A stretch of DNA of 6,527 nt, taken from contig JAQVOT010000001.1 in assembly GCA_028702415.1 (NCBI GenBank), positions 16,692-23,218 of the forward strand, read 5' to 3'. The stretch is from Eubacteriales bacterium. GTDB taxonomy: Bacteria; Bacillota; Clostridia; Peptostreptococcales; Anaerovoracaceae. How positions within the stretch are numbered: position 1 is the first letter of the stretch; every line of letters begins with the position of its first letter. A model generated the notes under the pieces. That model made no database searches, was not told where the DNA came from, and saw nothing but the letters and a program-made list of their open reading frames with translations. Below are positions 1 to 6,527 of the stretch, in pieces. Both the position numbers and the translations under genes were made by a program.

Positions 1-1
1 T

Positions 2-2308
2 GAGGTTAACCCACGGGTAAGTCGGTCCTCAGCACTGGCATCAAAGGCTGCAGGTTATCCCATAGCCAGGATTGCGGCCAAAATAGCCCTGGGATATAAC
101 CTCGATGAAATAAAGAATGATGTGGCAGGCGGGACTGCTCTCTTCGAGCCAAGTCTTGACTACATAGTGGTTAAATTTCCAAGATGGCCATTTGATAAGT
201 TCAGAACCGCATCGAGGAAGCTGGGAACTCAGATGAAGGCAACGGGTGAAGTAATGTCTTTATGCAAAAGCTTCGAAAGCGCCATGCTTAAAGCTCTTAC
301 ATCAGTCGAAATCAAGTGCGATGGGCTGCATATTCCTTTTGTATCAGGACTTACAGATGTAGAACTTTTGGCCAAACTTGCAAACTGTGACGATGAGAGG
401 ATATTCTGCATTGCTGAGGCCTTTAGAAGAGACCTTATGACATTGGATGAAATCCACGAAATAACAAGAATTAACGAATGGTTCCTTGAAAGAATCAACT
501 ATATAATAAGTTTGGAAAAGCAGCTTAAGGAAGGACCTATTACCACGGAACTGATTCGAGAGGTTGAATCAAAAGGTCTTACCGATACGGACATAATCCA
601 GCTTTCAGGCCTGCCTAGGGAAGTACTTCAGGATATACGAATCTACAATGATATTTATCCCGTATATAAAATGGTTGATACAAGCGATGGCAAGTCCGGA
701 ATTTCCACACCGTATTATTATTCATGTTATGAAGATGGGGATGAAAATCTGGTAAGTGATGGTGAAAAAATCATAGTGATAGGCTCCGGGGCAATCAGGA
801 TTGGCCAGGGCGTAGAGTTTGATTACTGTTGTGTTCAGGGCGTGAATGCTATCCGGGAATTTGGCTATGAGGCAATTATTGCAAATAATAATCCGGAGAC
901 GGTAAGTACAGACTCAGATATTTCTGACAAGCTGTATTTCGAATCTCTCCATATCGATAATGTTATGAATATTATCAAGAAGGAGCGTCCTTATGGAATA
1001 ATTTTGCAATTTGGAGGACAGACTTCCCTTAATCTTGCGGAGAAACTCAACAGCAGAATGATAAATATTCTCGGCACTTCATATGAGAGCATTGACCTGG
1101 CCGAAGACAGAGAAAAATTTATTGATTTACTTGACGAACTACATATTGCTACGCCTAAAGGGTGCGCGGTTACAAATGCGGATGAAGCTTTTGAGGCTGT
1201 AAAGAAACTGGGTTATCCGGTGGTGGTTAGACCTTCATATGTTATTGGCGGAAGGGCCATGCAGGTGGTTTATACGGATGAAGAACTGCTCAAATACATG
1301 CAGGAGGCGGTGGCACTATCAGCGGAGCATCCGGTTCTTGTTGATCAGTATATCAAGGGCAAAGAAATTGAAGTGGATGCGATAGCTGACGGAGAGGATA
1401 TTCTTATTCCGGGAATAATGGAACATATTGAAAGGACAGGAGTTCATTCGGGAGACAGCATTTCTGTGTACCCGAACATCAGCCTTCCGCCGGAAGTAGA
1501 ATCTACATTGGCGGTTTACACACGAAGAATTGCAAAAGCACTGAACATCGTCGGTCTTGTAAACATTCAGTATGCCTTTGACGGTAATAAAATATATGTG
1601 ATTGAAGTAAACCCGCGGGCATCAAGAACCGTTCCTATTCTCAGCAAAGTTACCGGGGTACCTATGGTTAAGCTGGCAGTTGCGGCCATGCTGTGGAAAA
1701 AATTAAAGGACTTGGGTTTCGGAACCGGAATGTATAAGAAGAGCAGTATTTATTCTGTAAAGGTACCGGTATTCTCCAGCGCCAAACTGACTGATATGGA
1801 TATTGCCCTTGGCCCTGAAATGAAATCTACAGGCGAGGTTCTGGGTCTGGATAAGGATCCTAACAAGGCAATATACAAGGGATTTCTTGCAGCAGGGATT
1901 ACTATTCCAACAAAGGGCAAGATTTTCGTTACCCTTAGGGATTCAGAACTTACAGAGTATACGGCAGACATTTTAAAAGATTACATTGCAGCCGGGTTCG
2001 GGATATATGTTTCAGCCGATAATCTTGATTTTGCCAGAGACAATAATGTGAATGCCCGTGTAATGACATATGATACTGCGATAAAGTGGATAAAGAACAG
2101 AAATGAAAAAAGCGAAGAGAAACTTGCTATTGTAATGAATGTACCTGAGGTTGCCAACAGCAAGAAGAACGACAGTTTTGCGGTAAGGCGTGCAGCTGTT
2201 GAGAAAAACATTCCGGTAATGACCTGCATGGATACTGCCGGTGCATTTCTGAAGGCGATAAAACTAAAGCAGGAGGAAGTAAAGCTTGAATACCACAGGC
2301 TGTTTTAA
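2..2308 (+). CDS. carB: Carbamoyl-phosphate synthase large subunit, 5'-truncated by the window
   Basis: CarB uses ammonia from the CarA glutaminase subunit, bicarbonate and two ATP to make carbamoyl phosphate for arginine and pyrimidine synthesis in the cytoplasm. The frame is open from base 2, and 768 residues are visible. The first codons read EVNPRVSRSSALASKAAGYP, the metal-binding end of the first ATP-grasp domain, matching about E299 of the ~1070-residue E. coli enzyme; roughly 300 residues therefore lie upstream. An oligomerisation domain follows. The second synthetase half starts at GSGAIRIGQGVEFDY (from about 782), with ATP-grasp motifs VVVRPSYVIGGRAM and IEVNPRASR (E at 1604-1606). 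The C-terminal MGS-like regulatory domain covers about 1910-2305. It lacks the usual T-x-G-T-A effector loop, having SADNL instead (2012-2026). The arg neighbours suggest an arginine-pathway enzyme. The family call is very secure; the arginine-specific role is inference. Confidence 0.97.
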   Translation, partial: EVNPRVSRSSALASKAAGYPIARIAAKIALGYNLDEIKNDVAGGTALFEPSLDYIVVKFPRWPFDKFRTASRKLGTQMKATGEVMSLCKSFESAMLKALTSVEIKCDGLHIPFVSGLTDVELLAKLANCDDERIFCIAEAFRRDLMTLDEIHEITRINEWFLERINYIISLEKQLKEGPITTELIREVESKGLTDTDIIQLSGLPREVLQDIRIYNDIYPVYKMVDTSDGKSGISTPYYYSCYEDGDENLVSDGEKIIVIGSGAIRIGQGVEFDYCCVQGVNAIREFGYEAIIANNNPETVSTDSDISDKLYFESLHIDNVMNIIKKERPYGIILQFGGQTSLNLAEKLNSRMINILGTSYESIDLAEDREKFIDLLDELHIATPKGCAVTNADEAFEAVKKLGYPVVVRPSYVIGGRAMQVVYTDEELLKYMQEAVALSAEHPVLVDQYIKGKEIEVDAIADGEDILIPGIMEHIERTGVHSGDSISVYPNISLPPEVESTLAVYTRRIAKALNIVGLVNIQYAFDGNKIYVIEVNPRASRTVPILSKVTGVPMVKLAVAAMLWKKLKDLGFGTGMYKKSSIYSVKVPVFSSAKLTDMDIALGPEMKSTGEVLGLDKDPNKAIYKGFLAAGITIPTKGKIFVTLRDSELTEYTADILKDYIAAGFGIYVSADNLDFARDNNVNARVMTYDTAIKWIKNRNEKSEEKLAIVMNVPEVANSKKNDSFAVRRAAVEKNIPVMTCMDTAGAFLKAIKLKQEEVKLEYHRLF

Positions 2309-2312
2309 AGAG

Positions 2313-2340
2313 AAGGGCCGGGATGCTTTCCCGGCCCTTT
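2313..2340 (+). terminator. Rho-independent terminator after carB
   Basis: A perfect 11-bp GC-rich stem (AAGGGCCGGGA at 2313-2323 with TCCCGGCCCTT at 2329-2339) closes a 5-base loop, five bases after the carB stop codon. The T tract is short (TTTG), so some read-through is possible. A weaker hairpin with a better T-rich tail lies about 70 bases downstream. Confidence 0.85.
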
Positions 2341-2380
2341 GTAGCGGTATAATGCACTGGAATAAGAACATAAATAATAG

Positions 2381-2408
2381 TTGATAAATATTCATTATAA
2401 TGTATAAT
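2381..2408 (+). promoter_or_regulatory. Predicted housekeeping (sigma-A type) promoter for argG-argH
   Basis: A TTGATA -35 box (2381-2386) and a perfect TATAAT -10 box (2403-2408) are separated by 16 bases. They lie in the AT-rich gap between carB and argG. Transcription should start near 2415, giving an untranslated leader of about 80 bases. Together with the terminator after carB, this suggests that argG-argH are transcribed independently of carB, apart from any read-through. Confidence 0.7.
2382..2394 (+). promoter_or_regulatory. argR-box-like: Possible ArgR/AhrC operator (ARG-box-like)
   Basis: TGATAAATATTCA resembles the ARG box, whose arms read TGAAT and ATTCA around a four-base AT centre, but it is one base shorter and has one imperfect arm. 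It overlaps the -35 box, where a repressor would block RNA polymerase. A poorer second half-site starts at TGTAT (2401). In AT-rich DNA such matches arise easily by chance, so this is only a candidate. Confidence 0.3.
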
Positions 2409-2440
2409 AATAAGTGTTGAACCCGTTCAACTTATTTTTG
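2409..2440 (+). promoter_or_regulatory. Palindrome at the predicted argG transcription start: operator, 5' hairpin or second terminator
   Basis: GTTGAAC (2416-2422) and GTTCAAC (2425-2431) form a perfect 7-2-7 palindrome at the predicted +1. Flanking AATAA (2409-2413) and TTATT (2432-2436) can lengthen the stem past a two-base bulge. The T-rich stretch TTATTTTTGTTT then follows. As DNA it could be a repressor operator. In the short transcript from the argG promoter only the inner stem forms, at the very 5' end. In read-through RNA from carB the longer stem plus T tail could act as a second terminator. The palindrome is certain; the role is not. Confidence 0.45.
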
Positions 2441-2483
2441 TTTCATAAAACTCATATGAATCAGTCCATATAATGCATAAAAC

Positions 2484-2488
2484 AGGAG
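2484..2488 (+). promoter_or_regulatory. Ribosome binding site of argG
   Basis: AGGAG lies nine bases before the ATG at 2498. It supports that start, which also gives the expected ArgG N-terminus with the ATP-binding motif beginning at residue 9. Confidence 0.85.
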
Positions 2489-2497
2489 AGAATTAGC

Positions 2498-3769
2498 ATG
2501 GCAAAAGAAAAAGTAGTATTGGCATATTCAGGCGGACTTGACACATCTGTAATCATGAAATGGCTAAAGGAGAATTATGATTACGATGTGATTGCAGTAT
2601 GCTGCAATGCAGGTCAGAAAGAGGATTTTGATGCGATTGAAGCAAAGGCATTGGCAACAGGAGCCATAAAGGCATGCACTGTTGATATAAGAGAGGAATT
2701 CATAAGGGATTATATTTGGCCTACTCTAAAAGCCGGGGCGAGCTATGAAAACTATCTTCTTGGCACTGCAATGGCAAGACCCCTGATGGCGCAGAAGCTT
2801 GTTGAAATCGCACAGGATGAGGGAGCATTCTATATTGCTCACGGGTGCACAGGCAAAGGAAATGACCAGGTAAGATTTGAAACGGCAGTCCACGCCCTGG
2901 ATCCTGCAATTAAGATTATTGCGCCATGGAGAATGGAGGCATGGAAATTCAAGTCAAGAGAAGAACTCATTCAGTATTCGAAGGATTACGGCATTCCTAT
3001 CGCTCAGTCAAATGCCAAGATTTATTCAAGAGACGAGAATATATGGCACATATCCCATGAAGGCGGCGAACTGGAAAATCCATGGAATGAACATTTTGAT
3101 ACGATTCACGTTCTTTCGGTACCTCCTGAAAAGGCACCTGATGAAGTGAGCTATGTTGATATTGATTTTGAAAAGGGAATTCCGGTGGCCATTGATGGTG
3201 TTAAAATGGGACCTGTGGAAATACTCACCAGTCTTAATGAACTGGGAAGCAAAAATGGTATAGGTACGATCGATATAGTTGAAAACAGGCTGGTTGGAAT
3301 GAAGTCAAGAGGTGTATATGAAACTCCCGGCGGAACCATTCTGTTTATTGCCCACGCAGGGCTCGAGGAGCTTATACTTGACAGAGATACAGCACATTAC
3401 AAGTCGATAGTAGGGGAAAAGTATGCTGAACTGCTGTACAATGGACTGTGGTTCACACCACTCAGGGAGGCAATATCTGCATTTGTCGATGTAACCCAGG
3501 AAAATGTTACCGGAACAGTAAAAATGAAGCTGTATAAGGGTAATGCCATTGTCGCCGCCAAGAAGTCACCGTATTCATTGTATAACGAGGAGTTCGCAAC
3601 ATTCAGCAAGGATGAGGTATATAATCAGTACGATGCCGAAGGCTTTATAAATCTGTGGTCACTGCCACTTAAAATCCGCGCAATTCAGAAGGAAACAGCA
3701 GAAGGAGTATCAAAGAGACATGAAACTTTGGAAAGGAAGGTTCTCAAAGGAAGCGACTTCGTCGAGTGA
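2498..3769 (+). CDS. argG: Argininosuccinate synthase
   Basis: ArgG condenses citrulline and aspartate, using ATP (to AMP and pyrophosphate), into argininosuccinate, the penultimate step of arginine synthesis in the cytoplasm. The 423-residue product shows the N-type ATP pyrophosphatase loop AYSGGLDTS (residues 9-17). It also has the substrate-binding [14 protein letters not shown] (115-128), the [19 protein letters not shown] segment (about 177-195) and the [20 protein letters not shown] segment (about 260-279). Most bacterial ArgG proteins are near 400 residues. The surplus is a charged tail after the conserved LPLKIRAI (389-396), whose last 16 codons overlap argH out of frame. The start is set by the good ribosome binding site and family alignment. 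It is probably co-transcribed with argH from the promoter at 2381-2408. Confidence 0.98.
   Translation: MAKEKVVLAYSGGLDTSVIMKWLKENYDYDVIAVCCNAGQKEDFDAIEAKALATGAIKACTVDIREEFIRDYIWPTLKAGASYENYLLGTAMARPLMAQKLVEIAQDEGAFYIAHGCTGKGNDQVRFETAVHALDPAIKIIAPWRMEAWKFKSREELIQYSKDYGIPIAQSNAKIYSRDENIWHISHEGGELENPWNEHFDTIHVLSVPPEKAPDEVSYVDIDFEKGIPVAIDGVKMGPVEILTSLNELGSKNGIGTIDIVENRLVGMKSRGVYETPGGTILFIAHAGLEELILDRDTAHYKSIVGEKYAELLYNGLWFTPLREAISAFVDVTQENVTGTVKMKLYKGNAIVAAKKSPYSLYNEEFATFSKDEVYNQYDAEGFINLWSLPLKIRAIQKETAEGVSKRHETLERKVLKGSDFVE
3702..3707 (+). promoter_or_regulatory. Ribosome binding site of argH, inside argG
   Basis: AAGGAG ends 12 bases before the argH ATG at 3720. The spacing is slightly long, and a purine-rich AAAGAGA lies closer. 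The site sits wholly within argG codons, so argH initiation depends on sequence that also encodes the ArgG tail. Confidence 0.7.
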
Positions 3770-5084
3770 TGAATTCAACGCTTCAATACCATTCGATCAG
3801 AGAATGTACAGGGAGGATATTACCGGTAGTATAGCTCATGCAAAGATGCTTGGGAAGCAGGGAATAATTTCTCCGGAGGAATCCGAGCTAATAATAAATA
3901 CACTTAAGGATATTCTTGAGGATATAAATGCGGGAAAGATTGAGTTTAAGATCGCCCATGAAGACATTCATATGGGTATCGAAACAATACTCACTGAAAG
4001 AATTGGACAGACAGGAAAGAAACTTCATACAGCCAGAAGCAGGAATGATCAGGTAGCAGTTGACTTCAGGCTGTTTTTGCGAAAAGAGACAGCCGAGGTG
4101 GAGGATAAGCTTACTGAGCTGCTTGAAACACTGAAGAAACTGGCGGAAGAACACCAAAGAACTGTAATGCCCGGATATACGCACCTGCAAAGAGCACAGC
4201 CCGTTACGCTGGCGTATCATTTTCTGGCTTATTATCAGATGTTTTCCCGAGACAGAGAAAGATTCACGGATTGCCAGAAGCGAACAAACAGGCTTCCTCT
4301 TGGCAGCGGGGCCCTGGCGGGAACAACATATAACACGGACAGAAGGTTCCTGGCTAAAGAACTTGGCTTCGATAGCGTTCTTCCAAACGCAATGGATGCG
4401 GTAGCAGATAGAGATTTTGCAATTGAATTCTTAAGCTGTTGCAGTATCTGCATAATGCATCTCACCAGATTCTGTGAGGAATTGATAAACTGGAGCAGTG
4501 TCGAATTCGGATTTGTAGAAATAGATGATGCATATTCAACCGGAAGCAGCATCATGCCGCAGAAGAAAAATCCGGATATGGCGGAACTGATTCGCGGCAA
4601 GAGTGGCAGAGTATATGGAGATCTTATGGCACTACTTACCCTGTGCAAAGGTCTGCCACTGGCATATAATAAGGATCTTCAGGAAGACAAGGAACCAGTA
4701 TTTGATGCAGTGGACACCCTTAAGAATTCACTGGGAATCTTTACAGAAATGATTTCTACAATGAAAGTGAAGAAGGAAAAAATGGCATCTGCAGCCAAAT
4801 ATGGATACATGAATGCTACAGACGCGGCTGATTATCTGGTAGGCAAAGGTATTCCTTTCAGGGATTGCCATGAAATAATAGGAAAAATGGTTCTGTATTG
4901 CATTAACAGGGGTAAAGCCCTTGAGGATCTTTCTATAGACGAATTCAAGTCATTTTCTGATGCTTTTGATGAAGACATCTACGATGCAATAAACATTGTA
5001 AACTGCATTAAGGCAAAAAAATCCGAAGGTTCAACTTCATTTGAAAGCGTCCGGCAACAGTTATTGAAACTGGACCTTGAATAA
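3720..5084 (+). CDS. argH: Argininosuccinate lyase
   Basis: ArgH cleaves argininosuccinate to arginine and fumarate, the last step of arginine synthesis; it is a homotetrameric cytoplasmic enzyme of the fumarase/aspartase superfamily. The 454-residue length is normal. Family motifs appear in order: HTARSRNDQ (103-111), PGYTHLQ (151-157) with a conserved active-site His155, and the superfamily signature [12 protein letters not shown] (275-286), whose serines include the catalytic base. The C-terminal [16 protein letters not shown] (366-381) is also typical. The start at 3720 reproduces the usual N-terminus (MKLW-x-GRF-x-K), so the 50-base overlap with argG is real rather than a start-site error. 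Residue 5 is Lys where Gly is most common (KLWKGRF). Its product fumarate is the substrate of the enzyme encoded next. A terminator-like hairpin follows the gene. Confidence 0.98.
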   Translation: MKLWKGRFSKEATSSSDEFNASIPFDQRMYREDITGSIAHAKMLGKQGIISPEESELIINTLKDILEDINAGKIEFKIAHEDIHMGIETILTERIGQTGKKLHTARSRNDQVAVDFRLFLRKETAEVEDKLTELLETLKKLAEEHQRTVMPGYTHLQRAQPVTLAYHFLAYYQMFSRDRERFTDCQKRTNRLPLGSGALAGTTYNTDRRFLAKELGFDSVLPNAMDAVADRDFAIEFLSCCSICIMHLTRFCEELINWSSVEFGFVEIDDAYSTGSSIMPQKKNPDMAELIRGKSGRVYGDLMALLTLCKGLPLAYNKDLQEDKEPVFDAVDTLKNSLGIFTEMISTMKVKKEKMASAAKYGYMNATDAADYLVGKGIPFRDCHEIIGKMVLYCINRGKALEDLSIDEFKSFSDAFDEDIYDAINIVNCIKAKKSEGSTSFESVRQQLLKLDLE

Positions 5085-5101
5085 TACTATATATCCAAGG
5101 G

Positions 5102-5140
5102 ATGAGTCAGAGAAAATTATTCTTGACTCATTTCTTTATT
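5102..5140 (+). terminator. Probable intrinsic terminator after argH
   Basis: ATGAGTCA (5102-5109) pairs perfectly with TGACTCAT (5124-5131). AGAA (5111-5114) pairs with TTCT (5120-5123), with a single bulged G at 5110 and a five-base loop AATTA. This 12-bp stem is followed by the T-rich TTCTTTATT. It starts 18 bases after the argH stop. The stem is only moderately GC-rich, so termination may be partial, which would make fumarase expression depend on read-through or on its own promoter. TTGACT (5123-5128) in the descending arm resembles a -35 box, but I see no convincing -10 box at the right distance. Confidence 0.6.
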
Positions 5141-5163
5141 GGATGGGACAAAGATTCAAAGAT

Positions 5164-5168
5164 AAGGA
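5164..5168 (+). promoter_or_regulatory. Ribosome binding site setting the fumarase alpha start
   Basis: AAGGA lies ten bases before the ATG at 5179. The in-frame TTG at 5077 has no such site before it. This favours the 280-residue product over a 314-residue one. Confidence 0.65.
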
Positions 5169-5178
5169 TTATAGAACA

Positions 5179-6021
5179 ATGAAAGAAATCCACGTCAAAC
5201 AAATAACCGAATCAGTAAAAAAAATGTTTATTGATGCTAATTATTTTCTTGGGGATGATGTTAAGGGCTGTATTAAAGTATGTGCATCATGCGAAAAGAA
5301 TGAACTGGCAAAACAGATTTTTGACATTATAGGAAAAAATATTGATATCGCAGAAAAAGGAGTTTTCCCTCTCTGTCAGGATACGGGAATGGCATGCATT
5401 TTCATGGAAATCGGTCAGGATGTTCACTTCACGGGGGGCAATCTCTATGAGGCTGTAAATGAGGGTGTAAGACAGGGTTGTCTTGAAGGATATCTCAGAC
5501 AGTCAATTGTCAGAGATCCATTTGACAGGGTTAATACCGGCGACAGCACTCCGGCAGATATCAATGTGGAGATAGTTTCCGGAGATAGAGTGAAAATCCT
5601 GGTTGCACCTAAAGGTTTCGGGTCAGAAAACATGAGTCAGATTAAAATGCTATCGCCTGCTGAAGGCGTTAATGGTGCGGAAGATTTTATTGTAGATGTT
5701 GTCAGGCAGGCAGGAGGTAATCCATGCCCTCCGGTTGTTGTTGGTGTAGGTATCGGGGGTAATTTCAGCAAGGCGGCATTAATGGCGAAAAAAGCGCTTT
5801 TTAGACCCATAGGAGTTCACAATAGTCAGCGTTTCTATGAAGATATGGAAAAAAGACTGCTGGATAAAATAAATCTACTGGGTATAGGTCCACAGGGTTT
5901 GGGGGGCAAAACCACAGCTCTGGCTGTAAACATAATCTCAGAGCCAACTCACATTGCGGGGATGCCCGTAGCAGTAAACATCAATTGTCATGTATCCAGA
6001 CACAAGGAGGCTATTCTTTAA
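5179..6021 (+). CDS. Class I [4Fe-4S] fumarate hydratase, alpha subunit
   Basis: This is the iron-sulfur half of a two-subunit fumarase, which reversibly hydrates fumarate to malate. From the ATG at 5179 the product is 280 residues, the usual length for the family, and begins MKEIHVKQITESV like other members. The three expected cluster cysteines are present: Cys66 (PLCQDTGMA), Cys183 (NPCPP) and Cys270 (VNINCH). Other family segments are NTGDSTPADINVEIV (119-133), VAPKGFGSENMS (142-153), VGVGIGGNFSKAAL (188-201) and GIGPQGLGGKTTALAV (235-250). L-tartrate dehydratase alpha and mesaconase are close relatives and cannot be fully excluded, but a position straight after fumarate-producing argH favours fumarase. 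An unusual extra cysteine group lies at residues 31, 35 and 38. The frame is open back to a TTG at 5077 inside argH, but that extension covers the terminator-like hairpin and is probably not translated. Confidence 0.93.
   Translation: MKEIHVKQITESVKKMFIDANYFLGDDVKGCIKVCASCEKNELAKQIFDIIGKNIDIAEKGVFPLCQDTGMACIFMEIGQDVHFTGGNLYEAVNEGVRQGCLEGYLRQSIVRDPFDRVNTGDSTPADINVEIVSGDRVKILVAPKGFGSENMSQIKMLSPAEGVNGAEDFIVDVVRQAGGNPCPPVVVGVGIGGNFSKAALMAKKALFRPIGVHNSQRFYEDMEKRLLDKINLLGIGPQGLGGKTTALAVNIISEPTHIAGMPVAVNINCHVSRHKEAIL
6004..6010 (+). promoter_or_regulatory. Ribosome binding site of fumarase beta
   Basis: A full AAGGAGG lies ten bases before the ATG at 6021, within the last codons of the alpha subunit. 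It fixes the beta start at the TAATG junction and supports coupled, roughly stoichiometric translation of the two subunits. Confidence 0.88.
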
Positions 6022-6527
6022 TGCAGCATATCATTACCGAGCCATATACAAAAGAAAAGTTTGCAATACTGAAAACCGGGGATACTGTTCTTCTAAGCGG
6101 GACAATATTTGCTGCCAGGGATACCGCCCACAGAAAGCTTGTTGAATTGATGGATGGGGAAGAAAAACTGCCCTTCGAAATAAAAGATTCAATTGTTTAT
6201 TACATGGGACCCACACCTGCAAGACCAGGATATCCAAGTGGGTCAGCAGGACCGACAACCAGTTATCGCATGGACAAATTCACTCCAGAGCTCCTTGGAA
6301 AAGGTCTTATCGGAATGATAGGAAAGGGCCCTCGAAGCCGGGAAGTGAGGGAAGCTGCAAAAGAAACAGGCGCTGTATATTTCGCTGCCATTGGAGGGGC
6401 AGCCGCTTTGATAGCCCAGTGCATTAAATCTTCAAAGGTGGTTGCATTTGAAGAACTGGGTACGGAAGCTATACGAAAACTGGAGGTGAAAGATATGCCT
6501 CTTATTGTTGCCTGGGATTCTTACGGT
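6021..6527 (+). CDS. Class I fumarate hydratase, beta subunit, 3'-truncated by the window
   Basis: This is the partner subunit that completes the fumarase active site. The ATG shares one base with the alpha stop codon (TAATG). The frame stays open for 169 codons to the window end. The usual length is about 185 residues, so only some 15 are missing. Family motifs are GTIFAARDTAHRKL (27-40), the substrate-site segment YMGPTPARPG (61-70), GSAGPTTSYRMD (74-85), GMIGKGPRS (98-106), AAIGGAAALIA (122-132) and FEELGTEAIRKLEV (143-156). These match the fumarase/tartrate dehydratase beta family throughout. Substrate choice between fumarate and related acids cannot be settled from motifs, but the argH context supports fumarate. 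No frameshift or missing segment is visible. Confidence 0.93.
   Translation, partial: MQHIITEPYTKEKFAILKTGDTVLLSGTIFAARDTAHRKLVELMDGEEKLPFEIKDSIVYYMGPTPARPGYPSGSAGPTTSYRMDKFTPELLGKGLIGMIGKGPRSREVREAAKETGAVYFAAIGGAAALIAQCIKSSKVVAFEELGTEAIRKLEVKDMPLIVAWDSYG

Noticed and set aside
229..498. Reverse-strand open frame within carB
   Set aside because: It is antisense to a strongly conserved gene, has no ribosome binding site that I can see, and resembles no known protein; other reverse-strand frames in the window are the same kind of shadow.
122..2308. carB starting at the GTG at 122
   Set aside because: The frame is open and clearly homologous to CarB back to base 2 (EVNPRVSRSS), so the GTG is an internal valine codon and the true start lies outside the window.
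2396..2401. Overlapping TATAAT seven bases upstream of the chosen -10
   Set aside because: No -35-like hexamer at proper spacing; the one at 2403-2408 pairs with TTGATA at 2381.
2419..2428. SOS (LexA/DinR) box in the argG leader
   Set aside because: The Gram-positive box is GAAC-N4-GTTC; here the two halves are only two bases apart, and an SOS role makes no sense for argG.
2469..2474. A second TATAAT as an argG promoter
   Set aside because: No acceptable -35 box lies 16-18 bases upstream, and the start would fall almost on the ribosome binding site.
2877..3149. Forward-strand open frame of 90 codons inside argG
   Set aside because: It lies wholly within conserved argG codons in another frame and shows no recognisable protein features.
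5269..5292. Radical SAM C-x3-C-x2-C motif
   Set aside because: The protein is unambiguously a class I fumarase alpha subunit with no radical SAM fold features; the spacing match is coincidental.
1..6527. Mobile element, CRISPR, defence or other novel system
   Set aside because: All long coding frames belong to known core metabolic families, gaps are under 200 bases, and no repeat arrays, transposase genes or attachment-site-like repeats are visible.

Overview
The window reads as an ordinary biosynthetic stretch from a Gram-positive anaerobe, most likely a member of the Clostridia (Firmicutes). The reasons are: strong AGGAGG-type ribosome binding sites before every visible start; AT-rich intergenic DNA with a consensus housekeeping promoter; moderate GC content by eye; and a two-subunit oxygen-sensitive [4Fe-4S] class I fumarase, which is common in anaerobes. 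The species cannot be named from this sequence alone. All genes lie on the + strand.

Layout. Positions 2-2308 hold the C-terminal ~70% of carB, the large subunit of carbamoyl-phosphate synthetase; its start lies before the window. A GC-rich terminator hairpin follows at 2313-2340. The 189-base gap 2309-2497 then carries a consensus promoter for argG, a possible ArgR-like site on its -35, and a 7-2-7 palindrome at the predicted transcription start. argG (2498-3769) and argH (3720-5084) follow and overlap out of frame by 50 bases. After argH a terminator-like hairpin with a T-rich tail (5102-5140) separates the arg pair from the alpha (5179-6021) and beta (6021 to beyond the window end) subunits of a class I fumarase. 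The two fumarase genes overlap by one base.

How the genes work together. CarB makes carbamoyl phosphate, which ornithine carbamoyltransferase (not in the window) uses to make citrulline. ArgG joins citrulline and aspartate into argininosuccinate. ArgH splits that into arginine and fumarate. The fumarase can hydrate this fumarate to malate, so the block ends with a possible outlet for the by-product of the last arginine step. The C-terminal regulatory domain of CarB has lost the recognisable effector-binding motif of UMP-regulated enzymes. Together with the arg neighbours, this suggests an arginine-pathway carbamoyl-phosphate synthetase.

I found no mobile element, CRISPR array, tRNA, rRNA, toxin-antitoxin or defence system, and nothing that looks like an undescribed system. 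The points most worth a second look are the long argG/argH overlap, the degenerate CarB regulatory domain, the arg-fumarase adjacency, and the control elements upstream of argG and between argH and the fumarase genes.
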